Notes under the pieces: generated by a model
Told to the model about the DNA's origin: nothing
What the model saw: only the letters and a program-made list of their open reading frames with translations
The model's database searches: none
Program-made: the position numbers and the translations under genes
Shown here: positions 38,254 to 45,141 of the stretch, in pieces
Numbering within the stretch: the stretch's first letter is position 1
How the letters are laid out: each line of letters opens with the position of its first letter
Origin: Acidobacteriota bacterium
GTDB taxonomy: Bacteria; Acidobacteriota; Blastocatellia; Pyrinomonadales; Pyrinomonadaceae
Direction: 5' to 3'
Assembly (NCBI GenBank): GCA_029781855.1
Contig: JAKOVX010000078.1
Span: 1-62,749 of the forward strand
Length of the DNA stretch: 62,749 nt

Positions 38254-39162
38254 ATGAGCCAATCTGCTGAACTTCCAATGAATTTTGGCGGTATCGACGA
38301 CGAGCGTTATACGCACATCGATACCGCCAACGTGCTTGTCCTGCCGATCTCATACGAAGGAACCGTTTCCTACGGAACCGGGACCGGAGCGGGAGCCATG
38401 GCGATCGTCAACGCTTCGCGCAACATGGAATTGTACGAGGAAGAGACCGACGCCGAGGTTTACAAGATCGGCATCCACACGCTCAACGAATTCGGCCATC
38501 GCGACACACCCGAGCTAATGATGGAAGGGCTCTATGCTTACATCACGAAACTTCTCAAACTGGACAAATTCGTGTGCATGCTCGGCGGCGAGCATTCCGT
38601 TTCGGGACCAATAATCCGGGCTCACAACGAAAAATACGACAATCTGAGCGTTCTGCAGATCGACGCCCACGCCGACCTGCGTGACACATATGACGGCACG
38701 CCGCATTCGCACGCTTCGATCATGGCCCGCGTAGTCAAGGATATGCGGATACCGTCTGTCCAGGTCGGGATACGCTCGATATCGGGCGAGGAGGCACAGT
38801 TGCTGAAGGACGGTTTGCCGACCAAGGTATTCTGGGCCCGCGACATCGTCGGCAGGACCGACTGGATCGACGAAGCCATCGACGGACTGACCGATAACGT
38901 CTACTTAACAATAGACATCGATGGCCTCGACCCGAGCATCGTACCTACTACAGGAACGCCTGAGCCGGGCGGATTGGGCTGGTATGAAACTTTAACTCTG
39001 ATACGCAAACTTGCTGAAAAGAAAAGGGTTGTCGGAATGGACCTCGTCGAGTACTCGTATGTTGAGAGTTTTGATTCACCGGCGTTCCTGTGTGCCAAGC
39101 TGGTTTACAAATCGCTCGGCTACATTTTCCGCGACATTACGCCCAAGTTGTCGGACGTCTAA
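38254..39162 (+). CDS. speB: Agmatinase
   Basis: 302 aa ureohydrolase. Manganese ligands are in GGEHSV, DAHADLRD, and TIDIDGLDPSIVP; PGGLGWYE near the C-terminus is also conserved. Hydrolyses agmatine to putrescine and urea. It follows the DHS-like gene by 18 bp. Confidence 0.94.
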   Translation: MSQSAELPMNFGGIDDERYTHIDTANVLVLPISYEGTVSYGTGTGAGAMAIVNASRNMELYEEETDAEVYKIGIHTLNEFGHRDTPELMMEGLYAYITKLLKLDKFVCMLGGEHSVSGPIIRAHNEKYDNLSVLQIDAHADLRDTYDGTPHSHASIMARVVKDMRIPSVQVGIRSISGEEAQLLKDGLPTKVFWARDIVGRTDWIDEAIDGLTDNVYLTIDIDGLDPSIVPTTGTPEPGGLGWYETLTLIRKLAEKKRVVGMDLVEYSYVESFDSPAFLCAKLVYKSLGYIFRDITPKLSDV

Positions 39163-39194
39163 AACACGGGCTAAATACGGTGAATAAACAATCT

Positions 39195-39225
39195 TTGAAC
39201 CTCATTGGCGGTTTGGTCGTATAAT
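39195..39225 (+). promoter_or_regulatory. Candidate promoter for the HtrA-type protease gene
   Basis: TTGAAC, a 19-nt spacer, and a perfect TATAAT; about 80 nt before the chosen start. Confidence 0.5.
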
Positions 39226-39307
39226 TTCCTGAAGATATTTAGCTCTCTCCCCAAAACCGGTAATATCCGATATTATATTAGAAGTACTTTTGTTGGAGAA
39301 ATTCTCG

Positions 39308-40801
39308 ATGTTAAGAAGTAAATTCGTGATGGTCGCAATATTGGTTGCGGCTTTTTCTGGCGCGTCGTGCAAAACTGGACTGCTGAGCAGCGGAGACGTT
39401 CCGCCGGCACAGCCGCAAAATCAGGCTCCGCCTGCTCCGGTCGTTGTTGACGGGGTCCGGACATCCTACGCTGATGTTGTTGAGAAAACCTCGCCCGCCG
39501 TGGTACGGATCGAGGCCGATCACAAGGAAAAGGCCAGTCAGATACAACAGCCCGACATGGACGATATGTTCAGGCAATTCGGCCTTCCGGCGCCTCGTAT
39601 GGCTCCTAATCAGCGTCCGCAGATCGAACGCGGCCTTGGATCCGGCGTCATTGTCTCTGCCGACGGAACGATACTTACGAACTATCACGTGGTCGAAGGC
39701 GCGGACAAGATAACCGTGATGACCAGCGACAACAAATCGTACGAGGCAAAGGTTGTCGGACTCGATCAGCCGAGCGATCTCGCCGTTCTGAAGATCGAAG
39801 CCCAGAACCTTCCCTTCCTGACGCTTGGCAATTCAGACAACGTTCGCGTAGGCGACATTGTACTGGCGATCGGCAACCCGCTCGGCATCGGGCAGACAGT
39901 AACCGCAGGCATCATTTCGGCGAAAGGACGCCGAACGGGCCTCAGCGACGGCAGCTACGAAGATTTTCTGCAGACGGACGCCCCGATCAACCGCGGTAAT
40001 TCCGGCGGCGCCCTTGTCAATCTCAACGGTGAGCTGATCGGCATCAATTCGCAGATCCTCTCGCCCGGCGGAGCAAGCGGCGGCAATATCGGCATCGGAT
40101 TTTCGATCCCGTCGAATATGGCCAGTTCCGTGATGGAGCAGCTGCTCAAGGACGGCAAGGTCCACCGCGGTATGCTCGGCATTAACATTCAGAACGTGAC
40201 GTCCGACACCGCAAAAGCCCTTGACCTGAAAGACACATCCGGCGTGCTGGTGAGCAACGTAAAATCGGGTAGTGCGGCCGACAAGGCCGGCATCAAACGC
40301 GGCGATATTATCACCGCGATCAACGGCGAAAAGCTCGAGGACAGCAATGTTCTTCGCAACAAGGTCGCGGGAACCGCTCCGGGAACCGATATCAAACTCA
40401 CCGTGCTCCGCGAAGGCAAAGAGCAGGAGTTAACCGCGAAACTCGACGAATTTAACTCGCAAGATGCCAAAACGGCTGACGACGGAAAGAACGATCCGAA
40501 TGGCGACGGCCCTCAGAATCAGGGTGGCAAACTCGGTCTCGGGCTACAACCCGTGACACCGCAGATCGCCAAACAACTCGGGCTCGACTCGACCGACGGT
40601 CTGGTAGTTACCGATGTCGACCCAAGCGGGCCGGCCGCCGAAGCCGGGATCGCGCGTGGCGACGTTGTTCTCGAGGTTAACCGAAAGGCCGTCAGCACGG
40701 CCGCAGACGTCAAGGCAGCTCTCGACGGAGCCGGTGAAAAGCCGGTCCTACTGCTGATCTCGCGACGCGGCCAGACGATCTATCTGACGGTAAAACCGTA
40801 A
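39308..40801 (+). CDS. HtrA/Deg-family periplasmic serine protease, lipoprotein form
   Basis: About 497 aa. The N-terminus MLRSKFVMVAILVAAFSGASC looks like a lipoprotein signal with Cys at a lipobox-like site, so it may be membrane-anchored. Trypsin-like catalytic triad: H127 (TNYHVVEG), D157 (SDLAVLKI), S232 (NRGNSGGALV). Two PDZ domains follow (GMLGINIQNV and GLGLQPVTPQ), separated by a Lys/Asp/Gly-rich linker. Handles misfolded envelope proteins. I chose ATG 39308; a TTG at 39290 lies upstream. Confidence 0.94.
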   Translation: MLRSKFVMVAILVAAFSGASCKTGLLSSGDVPPAQPQNQAPPAPVVVDGVRTSYADVVEKTSPAVVRIEADHKEKASQIQQPDMDDMFRQFGLPAPRMAPNQRPQIERGLGSGVIVSADGTILTNYHVVEGADKITVMTSDNKSYEAKVVGLDQPSDLAVLKIEAQNLPFLTLGNSDNVRVGDIVLAIGNPLGIGQTVTAGIISAKGRRTGLSDGSYEDFLQTDAPINRGNSGGALVNLNGELIGINSQILSPGGASGGNIGIGFSIPSNMASSVMEQLLKDGKVHRGMLGINIQNVTSDTAKALDLKDTSGVLVSNVKSGSAADKAGIKRGDIITAINGEKLEDSNVLRNKVAGTAPGTDIKLTVLREGKEQELTAKLDEFNSQDAKTADDGKNDPNGDGPQNQGGKLGLGLQPVTPQIAKQLGLDSTDGLVVTDVDPSGPAAEAGIARGDVVLEVNRKAVSTAADVKAALDGAGEKPVLLLISRRGQTIYLTVKP

Positions 40802-40821
40802 TTCGATCAAACAATATAGAC

Positions 40822-40854
40822 GGCCGGCGGGAGCGATCCGACGCCGGCCTTTTT
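40822..40854 (+). terminator. Terminator after the protease gene
   Basis: GGCCGGCG (40822-40829)/CGCCGGCC (40842-40849) followed by T5 then GTTTTG. Confidence 0.9.
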
Positions 40855-40888
40855 GTTTTGCGACGGTAAGTATGCTAAAAATCGGGTT

Positions 40889-41380
40889 ATGCTCACAAAG
40901 ATCTACATCGGGCTGCTCGCTGCAGCCGTTTGCGTGACCGGATTCTTCACTTACTATTCGTGGAGCTGGCTGCAGAGCATCGGACGCCCGACGGTCGCTG
41001 TTGAGGGCTACAATTATCACGACGGCCTCGGGTGGAGCGTGATGGTTGTGTCGTCGATCCTGCTATTGCTCACCGCAAACGCGATACTATGGACGACACG
41101 AAACGGCTGGGCAATGTGGGTGACATTTGGTTATTTCGCCGTATTTACGCTGCTTAGGTATTTTTGGCTCGATCAGGCGTTATTTCAATTCAAAAAGGCA
41201 AACGGCATGTGGGACGGTAGCTTTTCGGTCGGGCCGCTTTTTGGTGTCATCCTTGTGATCGCCGCTGGCGTATTTGTTTTCTTTGACCAATTTGCCGTGG
41301 TCCGGCTGAATCGAAAGATGTATCCACCCGTGATCGAACCAGAAACTACGGGCGAGATCGGCGGGCCGGACCCTGAATAA
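40889..41380 (+). CDS. Unknown four-helix membrane protein
   Basis: About 163 aa from ATG 40889 (MLTKIYIGLL). Four hydrophobic helices: residues about 3-25, 47-65, 72-90 and 114-133; a short acidic C-terminus. Trp- and Tyr-rich in the first periplasmic segment (TYYSWSWLQSIGRP). Not recognised. Followed by a terminator. Confidence 0.7.
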   Translation: MLTKIYIGLLAAAVCVTGFFTYYSWSWLQSIGRPTVAVEGYNYHDGLGWSVMVVSSILLLLTANAILWTTRNGWAMWVTFGYFAVFTLLRYFWLDQALFQFKKANGMWDGSFSVGPLFGVILVIAAGVFVFFDQFAVVRLNRKMYPPVIEPETTGEIGGPDPE

Positions 41381-41405
41381 CCCGAAAGGCACCAAAATGA
41401 AAAAA

Positions 41406-41433
41406 GCCCACGGGCAACGCCGTGGGCTTTTTT
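41406..41433. terminator. Bidirectional terminator
   Basis: GCCCACGG (41406-41413)/CCGTGGGC (41420-41427), six T after and several A before. It serves the plus-strand membrane protein gene and the minus-strand tRNA-Pro. Confidence 0.9.
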
Positions 41434-41437
41434 GTTT

Positions 41438-41514
41438 TGGTCGGGACGACTAGATTTGAACTAGCGACCTCTCGCACCCCAAGCGAACGCGCTACCAGAC
41501 TGCGCTACGTCCCG
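41438..41514 (-). tRNA. tRNA-Pro (GGG)
   Basis: 77 nt with encoded CCA. Acceptor CGGGACG/CGTCCCG, anticodon stem TTCGC/GCGAG with loop TTGGGGT, T arm GCTAG-TTCAAAT-CTAGT. A canonical housekeeping tRNA, unlike several in the array at 43.6-45.4 kb. Confidence 0.95.
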
Positions 41515-41584
41515 AAAGATCGAATTGTTAGATTAGTTTTACGGTGCCGAATTGTCAAACCCGACATTTCGTCGGGGAGTACGA

Positions 41585-42103
41585 TTACTGGCTTGCGGCC
41601 TTTGGCTTGAGCATCTCGCGGAGTTCGAGCAGGTGTTCCGCCAACGCCTTGACGGCGTCCTGCTGCGAACCGTTGAATGATATCGGCTCGTCAAAAGGAA
41701 GCGGCGGCTCGAGCTGGGTTTCGTTGCGTTTGAAACCAGCGTCAAAGAGCATCGGTGCATCGACGCGGCTCTTGGTTTTCGGTGCCGGCGGTTCAGCGAC
41801 GGCGACCTCCGGCTCAACTTCGGCCGGTTTGGGTTTGTTGCCCTCGCGGATCTCCTGCTGGAGCTTTTTCCGTGCACCGGCAATGGTGAACATCTCGTTG
41901 TAGAGGAGTTCCTTGATGCGAAGAGCGATCTCGACATCGCGGCGGCGATAGCTGCGTTGACCGGATTTGTTCTTCTGCGGCGAGAGTGTGGAAAACTCGG
42001 TCTCCCAATATCGCAGCACGTGCGCCTGCACGCCGAGGAGGTCGCAGACCTCGCCGATCTTGAAGTATATTTTCTCAGGTATTACTACAGCTTCTTGCGC
42101 CAT
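41585..42103 (-). CDS. MerR-family transcriptional regulator
   Basis: 172 aa. N-terminal winged [23 protein letters not shown] then [20 protein letters not shown]. Residues 80-130 are Pro/Glu/Lys-rich; the C-terminus ([16 protein letters not shown]) is a helix. No metal-binding Cys, so it is of the HTH-plus-coiled-coil type often seen next to translation or division genes. Divergent from thiL. Confidence 0.88.
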   Translation of the reverse strand: MAQEAVVIPEKIYFKIGEVCDLLGVQAHVLRYWETEFSTLSPQKNKSGQRSYRRRDVEIALRIKELLYNEMFTIAGARKKLQQEIREGNKPKPAEVEPEVAVAEPPAPKTKSRVDAPMLFDAGFKRNETQLEPPLPFDEPISFNGSQQDAVKALAEHLLELREMLKPKAASQ

Positions 42104-42188
42104 CGGTGCGGATATTGTGTTAAAGTTTTTTGTAATCTAGTCAGCCGTTATTGTATGTATTTAATACGGTTGTGTCAACACCAATTTA

Positions 42189-43133
42189 ATGCCGACCGAA
42201 TTCGAGTTCATACAAAACTTAAAGCAGAAATACGGGCTTCGGCACGTCGGTGACGACTGTGCGGTTTTGCCGAAGGATGCATCGACCGAACAGGTCGTGA
42301 CTGCCGACATGCTTGTGGAAAACGTTGACTTTCGACTCGGATGGACGACACCCGAATCTCTCGGCCACAAGGCACTCGCCGTTTCCCTGTCCGATGTCGC
42401 GGCAATGGGCGCCGAACCGAAATGGGCGATGGTCTCGATCGCGGCTCCGGAAAGCCTTTGGAAGGCGGGCTTCGTCGAGCGGTTTTACGAAGGCTGGTTC
42501 GAGCTTGCCCACAAATACGGAGTCGATCTGGTTGGTGGTGACGTTTCGGGTACGCCGGATGGCCTGGTGATCGATTCGATCGTCGGCGGTGAGGTCCCCC
42601 GAGGAAAGGCAGTTTTGCGATCGGGTGCCCGCCCCGGCGATTCGATCTACGTGAGCGGATCGCTCGGCGGTGCCGCGGGCGGACTCGCGTTGCTCGAACG
42701 CGGCGTCGACGTCTCTGGAAACAACGCCTTGATCATCGAAAAGCAGCTTAAGCCGCGGCCTCAGGTTGAACTCGGTAAGTTATTGCAACAACTACAGATA
42801 GCAACGTCGATTATCGATATCAGCGACGGGCTTTCGTCGGACCTCGCTCATATATGCGAATCGAGCGGTGTCGGTGCCCGGATCTACGCGGAACGGCTGC
42901 CTATCAACAAGGACCTACAAACGTTCTTCTCCAATAACGAGGCCTTTTTGATGGCCCTGAACGGCGGCGAAGATTTTGAGCTGATCTTCACGTCCCGCGA
43001 AAAAAATATTTTACTCCCCGAAAGCGTGCAAATTACCCGCATCGGCGAGGTGACTGCAAATGTTGGAAACATTGAACTTATTGACGGCGAAAAGTCTACG
43101 ATCCTCGTGCCAAAAGGCTACCGTCATTTCTGA
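42189..43133 (+). CDS. thiL: Thiamine-monophosphate kinase
   Basis: 314 aa PurM-fold kinase making thiamine diphosphate. GDDCAVLP binds Mg/ATP, TADMLVENVDF and HKALAVSLSDVAAMGAEP are the AIRS N-domain motifs, and IIDISDGLSSDL plus NGGEDFELIFT complete the signature. It lies just upstream of the RNA island; the island's promoter starts 39 bp after its stop. Confidence 0.95.
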   Translation: MPTEFEFIQNLKQKYGLRHVGDDCAVLPKDASTEQVVTADMLVENVDFRLGWTTPESLGHKALAVSLSDVAAMGAEPKWAMVSIAAPESLWKAGFVERFYEGWFELAHKYGVDLVGGDVSGTPDGLVIDSIVGGEVPRGKAVLRSGARPGDSIYVSGSLGGAAGGLALLERGVDVSGNNALIIEKQLKPRPQVELGKLLQQLQIATSIIDISDGLSSDLAHICESSGVGARIYAERLPINKDLQTFFSNNEAFLMALNGGEDFELIFTSREKNILLPESVQITRIGEVTANVGNIELIDGEKSTILVPKGYRHF

Positions 43134-43172
43134 CGAAATTCCCTCCTCGGAGAAAATCTTTCAAAAAATTGC

Positions 43173-43203
43173 TTGACAGGCGTTTTTGACCTGTGCATAT
43201 AAT
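43173..43203 (+). promoter_or_regulatory. Strong promoter at the head of the RNA island
   Basis: Perfect TTGACA (43173-43178) and perfect TATAAT (43198-43203), 19-nt spacer. Predicted start near 43210, directly at the 5' end of a terminator hairpin. Confidence 0.75.
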
Positions 43204-43210
43204 CCAACTT

Positions 43211-43237
43211 CGCTCGCCACGGTGAGCGGATTTTTTT
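43211..43237 (+). terminator. Terminator/attenuator at the transcript 5' end
   Basis: CGCTCGC-CACG-GTGAGCG (seven pairs) followed by GGA and T7. It begins within a few nt of the predicted +1, so most transcripts would stop at once unless antiterminated. Confidence 0.75.
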
Positions 43238-43250
43238 GGAGATAATTTTT

Positions 43251-43415
43251 ATGATCCGCAGTTGGATACATACATCGGCAAGATTCACGGGCACCCGGGC
43301 CGGCATAGATACACGGCCGAGCTTTGCCCTGAATGGAGCATTATGTCTCGGCGGCGAACAGATGAATTATCAACCGAAACCGAACGACAGCAGCCGATCG
43401 GAACAACCAGATTGA
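43251..43415 (+). CDS. Small open frame, 54 codons
   Basis: ATG 43251 with GGAG about 9 nt upstream (just after the attenuator T-run) and TGA at 43413. Product begins MIRSWIHTSARFTGTRAG and ends SRSEQPD. No similarity recognised, no hydrophobic segment. Followed by two hairpins before the tRNA genes. May be a true small protein or a leader frame coupling translation to antitermination; confidence is low. Confidence 0.35.
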   Translation: MIRSWIHTSARFTGTRAGIDTRPSFALNGALCLGGEQMNYQPKPNDSSRSEQPD

Positions 43416-43420
43416 CACAG

Positions 43421-43443
43421 CGGGAGCGGCGTTCCCGCTCCCG
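43421..43443 (+). other. Stable hairpin after the small frame
   Basis: CGGGAGCGG/CCGCTCCCG nine-pair stem with a five-base loop. No T-run follows, so it is more likely an RNA stability or processing element than a terminator. Confidence 0.6.
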
Positions 43444-43487
43444 AAACATCGAAAGCAAGACGTGAGAGATCACGTTTTGGATATTTT

Positions 43488-43538
43488 AGGAGCGGTTACG
43501 CCCGGGATACTAGAGGCCCGAGAGTAGCCGCTCCTTTT
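43488..43538 (+). terminator. Long terminator-like hairpin before the tRNA array
   Basis: AGGAGCGGTTAC (43488-43499) pairs with GTAGCCGCTCCT (43524-43535), 12 pairs; the loop carries a smaller CGGG/CCCG stem; TTTT and more T follow. Either a terminator of the upstream transcript or a second control point. Confidence 0.65.
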
Positions 43539-43573
43539 ACTTTTGATGTTTGAAAACTGAATAGCCGTATTTT

Positions 43574-43648
43574 AGTGATGAACGGTAAATGGTGAACTGT
43601 GAGTGACATAGAGTCTTCTCATCAGTCCATCGCTTACCGTTCATCACT
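43574..43648. repeat. Long inverted repeat ahead of tRNA-Arg
   Basis: AGTGATGAACGGTAA (43574-43588) is exactly complementary to 43634-43648. The arms belong to the GTGAGTGGTGA low-complexity family. It would fold 14 nt before the tRNA-Arg 5' end. Confidence 0.75.
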
Positions 43649-43661
43649 CACAACTTCTCAC

Positions 43662-43739
43662 GGAGACGTAGCTCAATGGAATCAGAGCATCGCGCTACGA
43701 ACGCGAAGGTTGCAGGTTCGAGTCCTGCCGTCTTCTCCA
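43662..43739 (+). tRNA. tRNA-Arg (ACG)
   Basis: Acceptor GGAGACG/CGTCTTC (one GU pair), D arm GCTC/GAGC, anticodon stem TCGCG/CGCGA with loop CTACGAA, T arm GCAGG-TTCGAGT-CCTGC, discriminator T, encoded CCA. First gene of the array. Confidence 0.93.
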
Positions 43740-43817
43740 AACCAATTTCAATCATAGAATTTTTCGGCCGGCCCGGGCTGTCCGCCAACCGCCTGCCGCC
43801 GACCGCCAGCTTTTTCT

Positions 43818-43892
43818 TTCGGGGTCGTCTAACCGGCAGGACGTCTGGCTCTGAACCAGGAAATATGGGTTCGACTCCTATCCCCGAAGCCA
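43818..43892 (+). tRNA. tRNA-Gln (CTG)
   Basis: Acceptor TTCGGGG/CCCCGAA with the U1-A72 pair expected of tRNA-Gln, anticodon stem TCTGG/CCAGG with loop CTCTGAA, T arm ATGGG-TTCGACT-CCTAT, encoded CCA. Confidence 0.92.
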
Positions 43893-43924
43893 CAATATTC
43901 AATTTTGAGCCAATAAACATCTCT

Positions 43925-44002
43925 CCGGGCGTTCCACAGATGGCTATATGGGCTTGTTTTGGAAACAAGTGTTCGCAGGTTCGAATCCTGCTGCCCGGAC
44001 CA
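43925..44002 (+). tRNA. tRNA-Pro (TGG)
   Basis: Acceptor CCGGGCG/TGCCCGG, anticodon stem CTTGT/ACAAG with loop TTTGGAA, T arm GCAGG-TTCGAAT-CCTGC, A73 and CCA. The D arm (CCACAGATGGCTATATGG) is irregular, with only three good pairs. Confidence 0.88.
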
Positions 44003-44013
44003 AATATTCATCC

Positions 44014-44090
44014 GCACGCGTGGCCAAATCGGCAAAGGCACCTGTCTTAGAAACAGGAAAGTGGGAGTTCGAATCTCCCCGCGTGTACCA
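44014..44090 (+). tRNA. tRNA with Leu (TAG) anticodon but short variable loop
   Basis: Acceptor GCACGCG/CGCGTGT, D arm GCC...GGC of the leucine type (TGGCCAAATCGGCAAAGGCA), anticodon stem CCTGT/ACAGG with loop CTTAGAA, T arm GGGAG-TTCGAAT-CTCCC, A73 and CCA. The variable region is only AAAGT; bacterial tRNA-Leu normally has a long variable arm. A37 in place of the usual G37 is also odd. Charging identity is uncertain. Confidence 0.82.
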
Positions 44091-44098
44091 GCTTCGAT

Positions 44099-44175
44099 GT
44101 GGTTCGTAGCTTAACGGGTAAAGCGCCTCACTGTGAATGAGGTCAACGCCGGTTCAAATCCGGCCGATCCACCCA
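44099..44175 (+). tRNA. tRNA-His (GTG)
   Basis: Extra G at -1 opposite C73, as in all tRNA-His. Acceptor TGGTTCG/CGATCCA contains a T-T mismatch at the fourth pair. Anticodon stem CCTCA/TGAGG with loop CTGTGAA, T arm GCCGG-TTCAAAT-CCGGC, encoded CCA. Confidence 0.9.
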
Positions 44176-44184
44176 GAACTATGC

Positions 44185-44265
44185 TTTCAGATTCCAGATC
44201 TCAGATTCCAGACTTGAATTTGGAATCCGGAGTTAGAAATTTGAAATCGGCCCCGCCAATAGACC
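44185..44265. repeat. Degenerate AGATTCCAGA low-complexity repeat
   Basis: Units of CAGATTCCAGATCTCAGATTCCAG, TTGGAATCCGG and GAAATTTGAAATC between tRNA-His and the leader peptide. Same general class as the stretch translated inside rtcB near 48515-48550. Confidence 0.5.
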
Positions 44266-44308
44266 CGCCGCGTCAAATCGGCGGACAGAATTCAAGGAGA
44301 CAAAAACC

Positions 44309-44347
44309 ATGTTTGTATTAACAAGTCGGGTCGCGACTGCGACGTGA
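44309..44347 (+). CDS. Possible 12-codon leader peptide
   Basis: AAGGAGA (44294-44300) then ATG 44309; product MFVLTSRVATAT; TGA at 44345. The stop lies inside the 5' arm of the next hairpin, a layout seen in attenuation leaders. The first residues resemble the CsrA start (MLVLTRRVGE), which may be chance. It precedes the 114-aa gene. Confidence 0.4.
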   Translation: MFVLTSRVATAT

Positions 44348-44383
44348 ATATTCAGCTTTTCCTAGTTCGCTGAAATTCGTCGC
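44339..44383 (+). promoter_or_regulatory. Hairpin overlapping the leader peptide stop
   Basis: GCGAC (44339-44343)/GTCGC (44379-44383), GAA/TTC, then TTCAGC (44351-44356)/GCTGAA (44369-44374). No T-run follows. Ribosomes ending the leader peptide would cover its 5' arm. Confidence 0.55.
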
Positions 44384-44437
44384 CTGTCGGATCGTACTCA
44401 AAAGCAACAATTTCAAAGAACAATAAGGAAATAAGCC

Positions 44438-44782
44438 ATGAACAAGAAGTTTCACATGAACGAACGCGAGTTCCTGAATCTGCAGACCAATCTTCGCGCC
44501 TACATCATCGCTTTTGTCGAAGACACGAGTGTCTATCCGGCGTGCTGTGATGAGTTCAAGTTGGGAGGCATGATATCACTCAGGATCTCCGACTGTTACA
44601 ACGAGATCGACCTCTACTTCGATCTATCGACGCCAAAAGAGCGGAAAAATGCTCTTCACAAGTCGCGGACCCTCGCCGAGACACTGACGAAGTTTCGCGA
44701 CGCGATCGAGGCCGAAGTAAAAGCGATCGAAGAACGCACCACGCTGCAGCTCCACGAACGTGCTGCGGCCGCGGTCCACTAA
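44438..44782 (+). CDS. Unknown 114-aa protein of the Ro/RtcB island
   Basis: Not recognised. MNKKFHMNEREFLNLQTNLR at the start, a Cys pair in YPACCDEF, a beta-type centre (GGMISLRISDCYNEIDLYFDL) and a charged helical C-terminus (KSRTLAETLTKFRDAIEAEV onward). AAGGAA lies about 9 nt before ATG 44438. It is transcribed with the tRNAs and Y RNAs, so a role in RNA handling is possible, but no motif proves it. Confidence 0.75.
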   Translation: MNKKFHMNEREFLNLQTNLRAYIIAFVEDTSVYPACCDEFKLGGMISLRISDCYNEIDLYFDLSTPKERKNALHKSRTLAETLTKFRDAIEAEVKAIEERTTLQLHERAAAAVH

Positions 44783-44862
44783 TTCTCCCACGGCGCAGCC
44801 GGCCGTCCTACCGTGAGGGCGGCCGGAAACGGTACACAAATTTTACACGGTCTTACCAACAC

Positions 44863-44968
44863 AAACGCGGCCGGCGAGCGGGCCAGGGTCTCGTCCCGGA
44901 ACGGGCATTTCTATTGCAATAAACCCGTTCCGGCCGACTCCTGATGATGCCCGCCCGTCTCCGCGTTT
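44863..44968 (+). ncRNA. Structured RNA element before tRNA-Lys
   Basis: Closing stem AAACGCGG (44863-44870)/CCGCGTTT (44961-44968). Inside, GCGGGC pairs with GCCCGC, and CCGGAACGGG (44896-44905) pairs with CCCGTTCCGG (44924-44933), ten perfect pairs. It lacks the GAATGC...TACAT core of the Y RNAs. Could be an independent RNA or a processing structure. Confidence 0.55.
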
Positions 44969-44977
44969 GCCCCACCT

Positions 44978-45055
44978 CGATCGGTGGCCAAGTTGGTTCA
45001 AGGCACTCGCCTTTTAAGCGAGGGATCGCGGGTTCGAACCCCGCCCGATCGACCA
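44978..45055 (+). tRNA. tRNA-Lys (TTT)
   Basis: Acceptor CGATCGG/CCGATCG, anticodon stem CTCGC/GCGAG with loop CTTTTAA, T arm GCGGG-TTCGAAC-CCCGC, A73 and CCA. The D arm (TGGCCAAGTTGGTTCAAGGCA) has only three pairs and a long loop of the type usual in leucine/serine tRNAs. Confidence 0.9.
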
Positions 45056-45060
45056 ATTTC

Positions 45061-45134
45061 TGCGGCGTAGCTTAATGGGAGAGCGTTGGTCTCATAAACC
45101 GTAGGCGAAGGTTCAATTCCTTCCGCCGCGACCA
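45061..45134 (+). tRNA. tRNA with CAT anticodon (Met, or Ile2)
   Basis: Acceptor TGCGGCG/CGCCGCG (U-G first pair), D arm GCTT/GAGC, loop CTCATAA, T arm GAAGG-TTCAATT-CCTTC, A73 and CCA. The anticodon stem TTGGT/ACCGT has a T-T mismatch and a GU pair. Not initiator-like. Met versus lysidine-type Ile2 cannot be told. Confidence 0.85.
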
Positions 45135-45141
45135 TAATTCT

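Noticed and set aside
43545..43566. Possible rRNA operon spacer (TTTGAAAACTGAATAG)
   Set aside because: The phrase resembles sequence before 23S rRNA genes in some bacteria, but no rRNA follows.
44339..44383. A seventh Y RNA
   Set aside because: It has GACGTGAAT and TTCGTCGCC but neither the GAATGC...TACAT core nor the TTGTC element.
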